The notes: generated by a model from the sequence alone, not told the origin. Counted from the stretch's first letter, positions 1-8,290 are shown. The stretch is DNA of 13,304 bases from Nitriliruptorales bacterium (GCA_007126835.1 SLAO01000179.1:1-13304); one strand, 5' to 3'. Made by a program: numbers and translations.

Positions 1-696
1 ATCATCGTGCTCGCCCTCCTCGGCGCCGCTCTGCACCTCGGCCTGCAGATCCCCAACGAGCACGAAGCCCGAACCGGATACCAGCGCCCCCTACGTGAGA
101 TCGTCGCCGAACCGGCCGTCGGCGTCGCCATGCTCACCGCCACCGTCGGCTACATGATCATGATCCTGGTCATGACCGCCACCCCGCTGGCGATGCAACG
201 CTCCGGGTTCGAGTTACCCCAAGCCGCCACCGTGATGCAATGGCACGTCCTCGGCATGTTCGTCCCGTCCTTCTTCACCGGCCACCTCATCGCCCGCTTC
301 GGGCACGCCAAGATCTTGCACGCCGGCACCGCCGTACTCGCGGGTTCCATCGCCACCGCCGTCGCCGGCGAGACCATGGCCCACTATCTGCTCGCCCTGA
401 TCCTGCTCGGTGTCGGCTGGAACTTCCTGTTCGTCGGCGGCAGCGCCCTGCTCGCCACCACCCACACCCCCGCAGAGCGCGGCAAGGTCCAGGGGCTCAA
501 CGAACTGGTCATCTTCACCGCCGTCGCGATCGGATCGCTGCTGGCAGGTGTCCTACTCCACACCGCAGGATGGGCACGACTCAACCTGTACCTCCTGCCC
601 TTCGTCGGCCTCACCGCAGCCGCCACCTGGTGGTGGCGGTACCAGCAGGCCCGAGCGACCGACGATGTGGCCACACCCGTTTCCGAGTCCACTTGA
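1..696 (+). CDS. MFS transporter, C-terminal half (5' end outside window)
   Basis: The frame is open from the first base and ends at TGA 694-696, giving about 231 residues. The protein is strongly hydrophobic with about six predicted membrane helices, as expected for helices 7-12 of a 12-helix major facilitator protein in the cytoplasmic membrane. After a cytoplasmic-looking loop (NEHEARTGYQRPLREIV) the helices follow in a regular pattern. The stretch HLIARFGHAKIL after a helix and TPAERGKVQGLNELVIF before a late helix resemble the short charged MFS inter-helix loops. The tail is short and polar. The substrate cannot be told from this half; drug or metabolite export is only a family-level guess. 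A hairpin lies about 50 bp after the stop. The family call is firm; the start and N-terminal half are not visible. Confidence 0.85.
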   Translation: MIVLALLGAALHLGLQIPNEHEARTGYQRPLREIVAEPAVGVAMLTATVGYMIMILVMTATPLAMQRSGFELPQAATVMQWHVLGMFVPSFFTGHLIARFGHAKILHAGTAVLAGSIATAVAGETMAHYLLALILLGVGWNFLFVGGSALLATTHTPAERGKVQGLNELVIFTAVAIGSLLAGVLLHTAGWARLNLYLLPFVGLTAAATWWWRYQQARATDDVATPVSEST

Positions 697-747
697 CCAA
701 CCTTCACCATCAGGCCTACTGCACCCCGGAACCGATGAAGCTTGCCT

Positions 748-776
748 CGGTCCTTGAGTAGCGCGGCCAAGGTCCG
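748..776 (+). terminator. Hairpin after MFS gene, member of the CGGTCCTTG family
   Basis: Left arm CGGTCCTTG (748-756) pairs with CAAGGTCCG (768-776): nine positions with one T-T mismatch and an 11-nt loop. It starts 51 bp after the MFS stop codon, so it could end that transcript. There is no T run after it, which is common in high-GC actinobacteria. The left arm is identical to the arms of hairpins at 5123, 8389 and 12259. Confidence 0.45.
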
Positions 777-803
777 TGTTGTGGGCTGGGCAGCACGCTA
801 CGG

Positions 804-836
804 CGGACAACCCGCTCCGGGATCCCCGGTTGTCCG
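804..836. promoter_or_regulatory. Perfect 9-bp inverted repeat upstream of the LuxR-type regulator
   Basis: CGGACAACC (804-812) and GGTTGTCCG (828-836) are exact reverse complements separated by 15 bp, which contain a second palindrome, GGGATCCC (819-826). The site lies about 165 bp before the regulator's start. A spaced palindrome here could be an operator for a dimeric regulator, possibly autoregulatory, or a second terminator for the MFS gene. The structure is seen directly; the function is inferred. Confidence 0.35.
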
Positions 837-1002
837 TGGCCGGTTTCACATCCGCGGACACGAGGTTTGGCGGACGGTCGTGTGGGGACGAGGTCATCGC
901 CGGTATGGCACGTCCGTTCGGCGTTCTGGGCTCTGCTCGCCCTGTGGGGGTGCACCAACGTAGGTGATGGCGCGCACATGCGGCTTGGGGCAGGGTGGGG
1001 GT

Positions 1003-3777
1003 ATGGAGATGTCGAGCAGGCTGCCTGTCGGTGTCGCGGCGTTCGTCGGTCGCGAGCGTGAGCGTGCCGAGGTGGGAAGCCTCGTCATGGAGATGCGCGT
1101 CGCGACGCTCACAGGCTCCGGCGGCTGTGGCAAGACCCGACTCGCCGTGGAGGTCGCTGGTGACGTGGCCTCACGCTTTTCTGACGGGGTCTGTTGGGTG
1201 GACCTCGCCGGGGTGAGCGAACCAGAGATGGTCGCTCCGGCGGTTGGAGCGGCGATGGGGGTGCGTGGGCGATCTGGGGAGCCATTGGTCGACGCGCTTG
1301 TCGAGCAGGCCCGCGCTCGGCATCTGTTGGTCGTGCTCGACAACTGCGAACATCTGGTGGCAGCGTGTGCCAGGCTGGTCAGCAGACTGTCGTCGGCGTG
1401 CCCGCAGCTTCACGTGCTGGCCACGAGCCGTGAGCGGCTCACGGTCGAAGGCGAAGTGTTGTTCCAGCTTGCGCCACTGCGGGTGCCTGCCGCCGGCTCG
1501 CGGTCGGCCGCTTCGGTCGCAGCCTCGGAGGCCGCGAGGTTGTTCGAGGTGCGCGCGCGGCAGTTGGGCACCGGTTTCCGGATCAGCGACGACAACGCCT
1601 CGGAGGTGGCCGAGATCTGTCGTTGCCTCGATGGGATCCCGTTGGCGATCGAGCTTGCGGCGGCCCGAGTGCGGGTGCTGGCACCGGCGCAGATCGCCGT
1701 CGGGCTGTCGCATCGCTTCGGACTGTTGACCAACGGGCTTCGGGGTGCGCCGCCTCGTCAGCAGACGCTCGAGGCCTCGCTGGACTGGAGCTATGGGCTG
1801 CTCGACGATCAGCAGCAGTTGGCGCTCGCAAGGTTGTCGGTGTTCGCGGCGTCGTTCGAGTTCGACGCTGCCGAGGCGGTGGTGGCCACGGATGGTGTCG
1901 GTAGCAGCGAGGTGTTCGGCCGGATTGCGGCCCTGGTCGACCGGTCGTTGCTGCAGGTCGCCGAGCATGACGGCAGGGCCCGTTACCGCTTGCTGGAGAC
2001 GATCCGGATGTATGCCGGGCAACGGCTGGCCGAGCTCGATGATCCCGACCGGGTTCGTGACCGGCATCTCGCGTTCTACGTCGGGCTGGTGCGAGCAGCT
2101 GCCGCCGGCCTCATCGGCGCCCGTCCCGGGCCTTGGACGGCACGGCTTGCGGCCGACCTCGACGATCTACGCGCCGCCATGGCTTGGGCGGTGGCGTCCC
2201 GAGACCCGCACTTGCTGGTGGACATCGCCGAGCCGATCATGCGTTTCTGGTTCGACCACGGGCTGTCTGCAGAGATGCAGCAGCGGTTGCACACCGCGGT
2301 TAACGCCCCGGCCGCCCGCGACTACGACCGCGTGCGGGGTTTGGTCGCCGCGGCGCTCCTGGCCATCAGCCGCGGTGAGCCCGCCCGCGCCCACGCGTCC
2401 GCCAACCGGGCGGTCGACGCGGCACGTGCCGCCGATGTCAACCCGCCGCTCGCGCTGGGATTGAGTATCCGGGCACTGTCAGGAGCCATGTCGGGGCTTG
2501 CGTCCAGCGATCAGGTGCTTGCGGACGCCGAGGAGGCGGTCGAACACGCCAGCCAGTGCGGTGAGGCCGCGACCCACGCCCACGTTCTGATCCTCGCCGG
2601 GGTCGCGCTGGTCCGAACCCACACGATCGATGCTGGCTGCCACCTGCTGGAGCGAGCGATCGAGGTGTGCGAATCCGGTGAGGTCCCCTTCCACCTGCTC
2701 GCTGCACACACGACCCTGGGCATCTGGCCGGCGATCACCGGGAGCCTCGACTGGACACGCCGACACGCCCGGCATGGCCTGGCACTCAACCGCCAGATTG
2801 GGCGGCCCGGGTGGGAAGCGCTCGGGCTCACCGGCCTGGGAGCAGCCGATGTCCTCCAAGGACGATACGACCTGGCGAAGGACCGGCTTTCCGAAGCGCG
2901 CGAGAAGCTGCGACAGCGAGGCTTGGAGCGAACGCAGTTCGCTGGGGCCATGCTGCACTGGCTCGCGCTGTGTGCGTATGCGTCCGGCGATGCGGCGACG
3001 GCGCGGACGACGGCCGAAACGTTCGCGGCCATCGGTCGCGAGCGTGAGAACCGCTGGGACGAAGCCGTCGGTGAGTGGTTGCTGGGGGTGATCGCGCACA
3101 GCGAAGACCGCCATGACGAGGCGCGCACGCATTTGGAGCGCAGCCTCGCAAGGTCGACCGACCCGCACTTGCCGCTCCCGCGCGGTCGAGCTGCACTCGG
3201 ACTCGCGGACCTGGCCAGAATGCGTGGGGAGCTAGACGATGCATGGAAGTTGGCTCACGAAGGGCTCGAGGTCCTGGCTGCCTACGGCGACCGGGTCGGA
3301 AGCGCCCAGGCGCTGGAGGCGATCGCGGAACTGGCCGTGACCTTCGGGAAGCCAGAACAGGCGTTGCGTCTGCTGGCCGCGTCCCAACTGTTCCACACCG
3401 AGGCGGGCATCGAGCGCTTCCCGTTGGAGGCCGAGCGCTTCGGTCGTGCCGACGACGCGGCGTGGGCCGGGTTGGATGACGCCGAAGCGGCCGAGTGCTG
3501 GGAGGCGGGTGGCGGGCTGACCCTGGACGGCGCTATCGCCTATGCCCGTCGTGGCTGGGGTGAGCGCGACCGCCCGCAGTCGGGCTGGGCGTCCCTGACC
3601 CCCGCCGAAGTCGACCTCGTGCGCTTGGTCGCGCGGGGCTGCACGAACGTCGAGATCGGCGAGCACCTGTTCATCAGCGTCAACACCGTGAAGAAGCACC
3701 TGTCCCACGTCTACGCCAAGGTGGAGGTCGACGGACGCGCGGCTCTCGCCGCGGAAGTGGCCCGCCGCGAGCTGTAG
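1003..3777 (+). CDS. Large ATPase-TPR transcriptional regulator with C-terminal LuxR helix-turn-helix
   Basis: About 924 residues. The N-terminus FVGRERE leads into an NB-ARC/AAA-like ATPase with Walker A GSGGCGKT (residues 38-45), Walker B LLVVLDNCEH (108-117) and the sensor-like TSRERL. A winged-helix-like stretch around LDWSYGLLDDQQQLALARLSVF follows, then some 450 residues of alanine-rich TPR-like helices. The last ~60 residues are a LuxR-type DNA-binding domain (LTPAEVDLVRLVARGCTNVEIG, then ISVNTVKKHLSHVYAKV). This is the layout of the COG3903/MalT-like regulators, in which ATP and an inducer drive assembly and transcription activation. The frame is open from GTG 964 and ATG 967. ATG 1003 was chosen because homologues usually begin just before the FVGRE motif and a G-rich stretch precedes it. 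The inducer and targets are unknown; the downstream hydrolase is an obvious candidate target. Confidence 0.9.
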   Translation: MEMSSRLPVGVAAFVGRERERAEVGSLVMEMRVATLTGSGGCGKTRLAVEVAGDVASRFSDGVCWVDLAGVSEPEMVAPAVGAAMGVRGRSGEPLVDALVEQARARHLLVVLDNCEHLVAACARLVSRLSSACPQLHVLATSRERLTVEGEVLFQLAPLRVPAAGSRSAASVAASEAARLFEVRARQLGTGFRISDDNASEVAEICRCLDGIPLAIELAAARVRVLAPAQIAVGLSHRFGLLTNGLRGAPPRQQTLEASLDWSYGLLDDQQQLALARLSVFAASFEFDAAEAVVATDGVGSSEVFGRIAALVDRSLLQVAEHDGRARYRLLETIRMYAGQRLAELDDPDRVRDRHLAFYVGLVRAAAAGLIGARPGPWTARLAADLDDLRAAMAWAVASRDPHLLVDIAEPIMRFWFDHGLSAEMQQRLHTAVNAPAARDYDRVRGLVAAALLAISRGEPARAHASANRAVDAARAADVNPPLALGLSIRALSGAMSGLASSDQVLADAEEAVEHASQCGEAATHAHVLILAGVALVRTHTIDAGCHLLERAIEVCESGEVPFHLLAAHTTLGIWPAITGSLDWTRRHARHGLALNRQIGRPGWEALGLTGLGAADVLQGRYDLAKDRLSEAREKLRQRGLERTQFAGAMLHWLALCAYASGDAATARTTAETFAAIGRERENRWDEAVGEWLLGVIAHSEDRHDEARTHLERSLARSTDPHLPLPRGRAALGLADLARMRGELDDAWKLAHEGLEVLAAYGDRVGSAQALEAIAELAVTFGKPEQALRLLAASQLFHTEAGIERFPLEAERFGRADDAAWAGLDDAEAAECWEAGGGLTLDGAIAYARRGWGERDRPQSGWASLTPAEVDLVRLVARGCTNVEIGEHLFISVNTVKKHLSHVYAKVEVDGRAALAAEVARREL

Positions 3778-3902
3778 CGCCCCTCGGGCCAGCGATCCGT
3801 ACCCGGTCGGGTGATGTATGTCGGCGGATGCTGGGTCATCGTGGCAGGCGCGACCGCGGAACCGATACTGCGGCGCCGATGCCGAGCCCGATGGGATGCG
3901 AC

Positions 3903-4949
3903 ATGCGCGAACAACGCAATCACCAGGCAACGACCTCCGAGCTGACGTTCTTGGCGGAGCGAGCCCCTCACGCTGAGCGCCGAGCACGTACATCGATCGA
4001 CGAGGTCGAGAACCTGAGCGATCACATCGCCCAACCCACGGTCACCGACGGCCACTCGCGTCAGGAGCTGCGCTTCCGCTCAGACGACGCGGCCTGCGCA
4101 GCCACGATGTACCGACCTGCCACGTCGAACGGCGAGACCCTACCGTGTGTGGTGCTGGCAGCCGGCTTCAGCCAGACCCGCCGCGACGGCTTCCACCGCT
4201 TCGCTGAACGGTTCGCTGACGCCGGCTTCGCCGTACTGAGCTTCGATTTTCGGCATCTCGGCGACAGCGAAGGCGAACCCCGCCAACTCATCGACTTCAA
4301 GAAGCAGCGCGCGGACCTCACGGCTGCCATCGCCTTCGCGCGCACGCTCGAAGGCATCGATCCCGAACGTGTCGCCGTCTGGGGGTTCTCACTCGGCGGC
4401 GGACATGTGATCGACGCGGCCGCCCGGGATGACCGGCTGGCAGCGGCGATAGCGATGTGCCCGTTCGTCGATGGGCTGGCGTTCGCCTTGGCTGGCGAGG
4501 TCCGCAACACCATGCGACTCATGGGGGCGGCCGGCCGCGCGGTGCTCGAGCGTCGGCCGATCCGCCTCTCGCTGATTGGACCGACAGGGGCGCTGGTGGT
4601 GTTCACCCAGCCGGAGGCCGCCCGGGGTTTCGAGGCCGTGCGGGGCGAGGACTCGCAGTGGCGTAACGAGGTCCTGGTTTTGCCCTCACAACCCGCCGCC
4701 CGGATCCGCCCGGTACGGGCTGCTCACCGCGTGCACTGCCCACTCCTGGTGGGCCTTGGAAGCGACGACACGATGGTGCCATCCCGCCCGATCGAGCGGA
4801 CCGCACGGCGGGCCCCTCGCGGCGAACTGCTGCCCTACCCAGGGGGTCACTTCGACGGCTTCCTCAACCACTTCGAGCAGGTCGTCACTGAGCACATCGG
4901 ATTCCTCAACCACCACCTCCTGGCCCCGCACCACGCTCGGCCACACTGA
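3903..4949 (+). CDS. Alpha/beta hydrolase (dienelactone hydrolase/COG1073-like)
   Basis: About 348 residues from ATG 3903. The alpha/beta hydrolase core shows the strand PCVVLAAGFSQ with an oxyanion-type turn, FDFRHLGDSEGEPR, the nucleophile elbow GFSLGG (Ser163 in this numbering), a late acid in GSDDTMVP and the catalytic histidine in GGHFDGF. The Ser-Asp-His triad is therefore complete and the enzyme should hydrolyse an ester, amide or lactone in the cytoplasm; no signal peptide is seen. The insertion between the elbow and the acid (residues ~185-270) would be the lid and set the substrate, which is not predictable. The frame is open upstream to 3828, and the polar first ~45 residues look poorly conserved, so the true start is uncertain. 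It lies 125 bp after the LuxR-type regulator on the same strand and could be regulated by it. Confidence 0.82.
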   Translation: MREQRNHQATTSELTFLAERAPHAERRARTSIDEVENLSDHIAQPTVTDGHSRQELRFRSDDAACAATMYRPATSNGETLPCVVLAAGFSQTRRDGFHRFAERFADAGFAVLSFDFRHLGDSEGEPRQLIDFKKQRADLTAAIAFARTLEGIDPERVAVWGFSLGGGHVIDAAARDDRLAAAIAMCPFVDGLAFALAGEVRNTMRLMGAAGRAVLERRPIRLSLIGPTGALVVFTQPEAARGFEAVRGEDSQWRNEVLVLPSQPAARIRPVRAAHRVHCPLLVGLGSDDTMVPSRPIERTARRAPRGELLPYPGGHFDGFLNHFEQVVTEHIGFLNHHLLAPHHARPH

Positions 4950-5104
4950 GCTGCAGATCCTGTCAGCAGCGGCCGCCCGCAGCCTGGGTAAGTCATGAAG
5001 CTGACTATGCGCGGGCGGGTGCCGAGGTCGCCGCGAACGCGGTCACGCTGATTCTCGCCCGTCAGCCAGCAGGGTGTGCATCCGTCACCGTCCGGCGCGG
5101 GTCC

Positions 5105-5122
5105 GATTCGGCTTCGCCAATC
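5105..5122 (+). other. Stem-loop 1 of a cluster
   Basis: GATT (5105-5108) pairs with AATC (5119-5122) and GGC (5110-5112) with GCC (5116-5118). C5109 is bulged and the loop is TTC. It directly abuts the next, stronger hairpin. Alone it is weak; its interest is the tandem arrangement. Confidence 0.3.
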
Positions 5123-5146
5123 CGGTCCTTGCAGGCGAAGGACCGG
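5122..5146 (+). repeat. Perfect 9-bp hairpin of the CGGTCCTTG family
   Basis: CCGGTCCTT (5122-5130) and AAGGACCGG (5138-5146) are perfect reverse complements around a 7-nt loop. The site lies about 170 bp after the alpha/beta hydrolase stop. After the hairpin, the sequence (GGACCGGG, a short spacer, then CTTGG) resembles the flank of the copies at 8389 and 12888, which suggests common descent of more than the stem. It may serve as a terminator for the hydrolase or be a palindromic repeat. Confidence 0.55.
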
Positions 5147-5163
5147 GATCGCCCTTGGCTCGG

Positions 5164-5179
5164 AGACCCTGTGGGGTCT
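5164..5179 (+). terminator. Hairpin with short T run
   Basis: AGACCC (5164-5169) pairs with GGGTCT (5174-5179) around a TGTG loop and is followed by GTTT. It could act as a weak intrinsic terminator for the hydrolase transcript, which ends about 215 bp before it. Confidence 0.35.
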
Positions 5180-5198
5180 GTTTCGCTGAACGTGCGGC

Positions 5199-5220
5199 CC
5201 GACGCCGGAAGTGGTGTCGG
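5199..5220 (+). other. Stem-loop 4 of the cluster
   Basis: CCGACGCC (5199-5206) pairs with GGTGTCGG (5213-5220), eight pairs including one G-U, around a 6-nt loop. It is the last of four consecutive hairpins in this gap. Confidence 0.3.
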
Positions 5221-5582
5221 CCCGCCCCAGGCATCAGGTTGGGTAGCCATCTCGCGAACCGGCCCGAGATGCTCGAATCTTGCCGATGCCGTCCAGCCGG
5301 TGAGGGCCCGCTCAGCGATCGCGCTATCCTCTGCCTTTCGGTCGACAGCACTGCCTGCAGCGAGACGGCCGCACTCACGCGTTGCCGAGGTGGTTCGCGC
5401 CTGGGCCCTCGTTCACAAACTGCTCGTAGGTGCCGCGGCAGGCATGGGTTCGGATTCCCTTTACGAACATCCGGGTTGTTGGGTTCCGGCCTCTGCCTCG
5501 GCCTGGGTCAGGACGGCCGACCTGCCGGTCATCCCTTTTCCGCCATACGTAGGCTGATCGCTGTACTCGCAGGGGTGGGAGG

Positions 5583-6374
5583 TTGAAGCGAAGCCAACGG
5601 GTGGTGCTGTTCTCCGTGGCGCACCCCGACGACGACGTGATGGGTGCTGCCGGATTGATCGCGCTGCATCGGGAGGACCGCGACCTGCGGTTCGTACTGC
5701 TGCATGCCACCGACGGTGAAGCCGGTGAGATCGCGCCGGAGACGGGCGTCGCTCGCGAGCAGCTCGGAGCGGTGCGGCGCCGCGAAGACGAGGCGGGGTG
5801 GCGGGTCATCGGGCGGACTCCCGATCGCCACGAATGGCTCGGGTTCGCCGACGGTGAGCTGGCAGAGCTGCCGGCGGGCCTGCTCGAGGCCGAGATCGCG
5901 CGCGTGCTGGCTGAGGAACGGCCCGACGTGGTCTTCACGTTCGGGCCGGATGGCATCACCGGCCATCCCGACCACATCACCGTCGGCGCGGCGACCACGG
6001 CCGCGTTCACGCGGCTCGCCGGCGACGGTGGACCGGGCCTGGCACGGCTGTATCACGCGGCCTGGAAGCAGTCGGCTCTCGACCGGCTCAACTCCCGTCG
6101 GGTCGCCGATGGCCTCGAGCCCTTCGATCCCACGGTCGTGTTCCACCCGCGCGGGGTCCCCGACGAGCAGATCGCCTGCACCATCGACCAACGACCCGTG
6201 CTACCGCTGATCCGGGCCGCCTTCCAGGCCCACCGCACCCAGTGGGCCCCCTTCTGGGCAGCGCTCGATGACCGCGGCTGGCACTCGGCGGCCGGCGAAA
6301 GCCACCTGGTCCAGGCCTGGCCCCCTCGCCCTTCGGGCGCAGCCGTCCTGGCCGATCCGTTCGAAGGGCTTTGA
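5583..6374 (+). CDS. PIG-L/LmbE-family zinc deacetylase
   Basis: 263 residues, a normal length for the family. The N-terminal metal-binding motif is AHPDDD (residues 13-18) after a short strand; the usual form is AHPDDE, so the last acid is Asp here. The second signature, GPDGITGHPDH (121-131), supplies the remaining metal-ligand histidine region. Family members (MshB, Mca, GlcNAc-PI deacetylase, LmbE) remove N-acetyl or related amide groups, mostly from GlcNAc-type sugars or mycothiol conjugates; the substrate here cannot be decided. The start is probably TTG 5583, because no ATG or GTG lies in frame between the upstream stop at 5550 and that point. The purine-rich AGGGGTGGGAGG just before it fits a ribosome binding site. 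GTG 5601 is the alternative. No signal peptide is seen, so it is cytoplasmic. Confidence 0.88.
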   Translation: MKRSQRVVLFSVAHPDDDVMGAAGLIALHREDRDLRFVLLHATDGEAGEIAPETGVAREQLGAVRRREDEAGWRVIGRTPDRHEWLGFADGELAELPAGLLEAEIARVLAEERPDVVFTFGPDGITGHPDHITVGAATTAAFTRLAGDGGPGLARLYHAAWKQSALDRLNSRRVADGLEPFDPTVVFHPRGVPDEQIACTIDQRPVLPLIRAAFQAHRTQWAPFWAALDDRGWHSAAGESHLVQAWPPRPSGAAVLADPFEGL

Positions 6375-6549
6375 CTCCCGATCCTGAAGTAGCCAAGGTC
6401 GGAGCCGGCAGCGCGACAGCCGTGCTTTCGCCCGTCGGCGATCTGGACCCGGCCTGCCCGAAGCGACCGACGGTGGGTTCTGCACAAGCCTCCGATGACG
6501 TCGGGTGCGACACTGGAACAGCGGTTCAGCGACGGGTGAGGAGCAAGTC

Positions 6550-6855
6550 ATGTTCGCCGAGACCATCACCATCACGCGCGCACAGGCGCAGACTGTTTGG
6601 GATCACAGCCGTCTCTTCTCGGAGCCACCTGCCGGGCTGCTGGCGGCCATCGCTTGGGAGTCCGGTGGTGACGACGAGATCACCTCCGTGATGGTCTGGG
6701 AGACGCCGGCTGCCCGTGGCGATTTCGCTGCCGAACGGATGTTGCCCCTTTACGACGCTGGGATCCTGGGTGAGGCGCACGGCCACCCGGAGCGGGTCAC
6801 CCCAGTCCAGGTGTACCTGGGAGCTGCTTCATCTGACAGCAAGGTCTCGGCGTGA
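6550..6855 (+). CDS. Small conserved-looking protein of unknown function
   Basis: 101 residues from ATG 6550, preceded by a strong Shine-Dalgarno GAGGAG (6538-6543) with six bases of spacing, which fixes the start. The sequence starts MFAETITITRAQAQTVWDHS and ends with VTPVQVYLGAA before a short polar tail. It has no membrane segment or cysteines. The alternating strand/helix pattern with a central VMVWETPAARGDF is compatible with a ferredoxin-like or dimeric alpha-beta-barrel fold, but I do not recognise the family. It lies 175 bp after the deacetylase on the same strand and converges on the luciferase-like gene. Coding is supported by the ribosome binding site and codon usage; function is unknown. 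Confidence 0.7.
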   Translation: MFAETITITRAQAQTVWDHSRLFSEPPAGLLAAIAWESGGDDEITSVMVWETPAARGDFAAERMLPLYDAGILGEAHGHPERVTPVQVYLGAASSDSKVSA

Positions 6856-6886
6856 CGCGTCCGCGCGACACCGATACGCGCCAAAG

Positions 6887-6949
6887 CCGGTGGCCTGCCC
6901 CGCGCAGTACAAGACGCGCTCGTCACCCGATCCCGATGCCGGCCACCGG
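6887..6949. terminator. Possible bidirectional terminator between convergent genes
   Basis: CCGGTGGCC (6887-6895) and GGCCACCGG (6941-6949) are perfect 9-bp reverse complements with a 45-nt loop that can itself fold through a GCGC/GCGC pair. They lie between the stop of the small + strand gene (6855) and the stop of the - strand oxidoreductase (7012), where a shared terminator is expected. The long loop lowers confidence. Confidence 0.35.
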
Positions 6950-7011
6950 GTTGCGAGGTACGCACAACGACTACCAGTCAACGCTGTTCGCGACGCCCGC
7001 CGGCGACGAGG

Positions 7012-8046
7012 TCAGCTCGCCCAGGCCTTGACCTGCCCGATCAGCGCCGGCGCATCACCGAGGGGGGTGACGTTGAGGGTCGTGACGCCCGTCTCGCGGT
7101 AGGCGGCGATGCGCTCCTGGATGAAGCCGGGCGAACCGACCAGGTTGGTCAACTCGAGCAGCTCGTCGGGCACGAGCGCCGCGGCCTCGTCCTTACGCTT
7201 GTCGAGGTACAGGTCCTGGACGGTCGCCGCGACGTCGCCGTAGCCGTAACGCACGGCGAGATCGTTGTAGAAGTTGCGGCCCTTGGCCCCCATCCCACCG
7301 ATGTAGAGCGCGTAGATGTGGCGCAGACCGTCGAGCAGCTGTCGGCGCTGCTCGCCCTCCGCGATGGCCAGCGCGCCACCGGCGATGATGTCGAGCTGAC
7401 CGAGGCCGTCGTCGCGCTTGGCCCGGCCCGCCGCGAGCGGCTCGCCCCAGACCTCATGGGCACGCTCGGGCAGGTAGAAGATCGGCAGCCAGCCGTCGGC
7501 CACCTCGGCGGTCATGGCGACGTTGTTCTCTCCGAGCGCCGCGACATGTATCGGCACGCGAGGTCGGACCGGGTGAGCCAGCATCTTGAGCGGCTTGCCG
7601 AGCCCCGTGCCCTGCTCGGGCGGCAGCGGCAGCGTGAAGACCTTGCCGTCGTGGATGATCTCATCGCGGGCGAGCATGCGTCGCACCAACGCGACCGTCT
7701 CGCGGGTCCGGGTCACCGGCTGCTTGTACGCCACCCCGTGCCAGCCCTCGATGACCTGCGGACCGGACGCGCCGAGGCCGAGCTCGAACCGCCCACTCGA
7801 GACCATGTCCAGTCCGGCCGCGACTTGCGCCAGAAGCGCCGGAGTGCGCGAGTAGACGTTGAGGATCGCGGACCCGAGCCCGACCCGTTCGGTGGTCGCG
7901 GCTAGGTAGCCGAGCAGCGACACGCCGTCGAAGCCGTACGCCTCAGCAACCCACACCACGTCGAGGCCGGCCGCCTCCAGGTCGCGTACCTGGTCGGCGG
8001 CGGCGCGCACGTCGCCGCCGTACTGGAGTGGGAGACCGATACGCAT
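7012..8046 (-). CDS. LLM-class F420-dependent oxidoreductase
   Basis: 344 residues from ATG 8046-8044. The luciferase-like monooxygenase TIM barrel is complete: MRIGLPLQYGG at strand 1, GLDVVWVAEAYGFDGVSLLG, TERVGLGSAILNVYSRTP, GRFELGLGASGPQVIEGWHG, the VPIHVAALGENNVAMTAEVADGWLP segment, and a C-terminal GSPGFIQERIAAYRETGVTTLNV. These motifs are typical of actinobacterial F420-dependent members, which reduce or oxidise organic substrates with deazaflavin F420 in the cytoplasm; the substrate is not predictable. The frame is open upstream to 8088, but the first residues (GATLDGSPGQVAA) do not look conserved, and AGGTC lies suitably before ATG 8046. It is convergent to the small gene at 6550-6855 and is followed by the inverted repeat at 6887-6949. 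Confidence 0.9.
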   Translation of the reverse strand: MRIGLPLQYGGDVRAAADQVRDLEAAGLDVVWVAEAYGFDGVSLLGYLAATTERVGLGSAILNVYSRTPALLAQVAAGLDMVSSGRFELGLGASGPQVIEGWHGVAYKQPVTRTRETVALVRRMLARDEIIHDGKVFTLPLPPEQGTGLGKPLKMLAHPVRPRVPIHVAALGENNVAMTAEVADGWLPIFYLPERAHEVWGEPLAAGRAKRDDGLGQLDIIAGGALAIAEGEQRRQLLDGLRHIYALYIGGMGAKGRNFYNDLAVRYGYGDVAATVQDLYLDKRKDEAAALVPDELLELTNLVGSPGFIQERIAAYRETGVTTLNVTPLGDAPALIGQVKAWAS

Positions 8047-8290
8047 CGCGGCGACCTGACCTGGGCTGCCATCGAGCGTAGCTCCCACCTCTTGCGAGAG
8101 GTCGACGGGGCAAGATCACGGCATCCGCTCGACACCGCCTACGACGCCACCCCGAGCGGTACGGACACAGCCAGGCACACCAGGCCGACATCACTGGCCC
8201 CGAGCTCGTCGCGGAACCGGTGCTGGCCTTCCGCGAGCGAGGGCAGTAGGGCTCATCGACAGCTCCGGAGCCCCACCCGGGTCACAAACG

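Larger units (their letters stand above)
697..1002. other. Gap between MFS gene and LuxR-type regulator
   Basis: No convincing coding region was seen. It holds the hairpin at 748-776, a perfect 9-bp inverted repeat (804-812 with 828-836), and three GCGGAC motifs (803, 853 and 870). It must carry any promoter of the following regulator, but no clear -35/-10 pair was recognised. Confidence 0.5.
4950..5582. other. Gene-free stretch of about 630 bp with clustered stem-loops
   Basis: Frames here are Arg/Cys/Pro-rich without recognisable motifs, so no gene is called. Between 5105 and 5220 there are four consecutive potential stem-loops (see the separate entries and the finding). The remaining ~350 bp before the deacetylase show no recognisable element apart from the purine-rich ribosome binding region at 5571-5582. 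It may be an old insertion scar or hold a structured transcript. Confidence 0.45.

Noticed and set aside
964..1002. Earlier start codons (GTG 964, ATG 967) for the LuxR-type regulator
   Set aside because: They would add a Gly-rich 13-residue extension not expected before the FVGRE motif. They are not excluded, but ATG 1003 fits better.
3784..3827. Short ACCC/GGGT hairpin after the LuxR-type regulator as a terminator
   Set aside because: Only four base pairs and no T run; too weak to call.
5074..5586. Plus-strand open frame of 170 codons in the long gap, and a second one at 5129-5557
   Set aside because: Cys/Arg/Pro-rich, no ribosome binding site, no recognisable domain, and it runs through four stem-loops.
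5375..6191. Minus-strand open frames opposite the PIG-L gene
   Set aside because: They are antisense shadows of a gene with clear catalytic motifs; low-complexity products.
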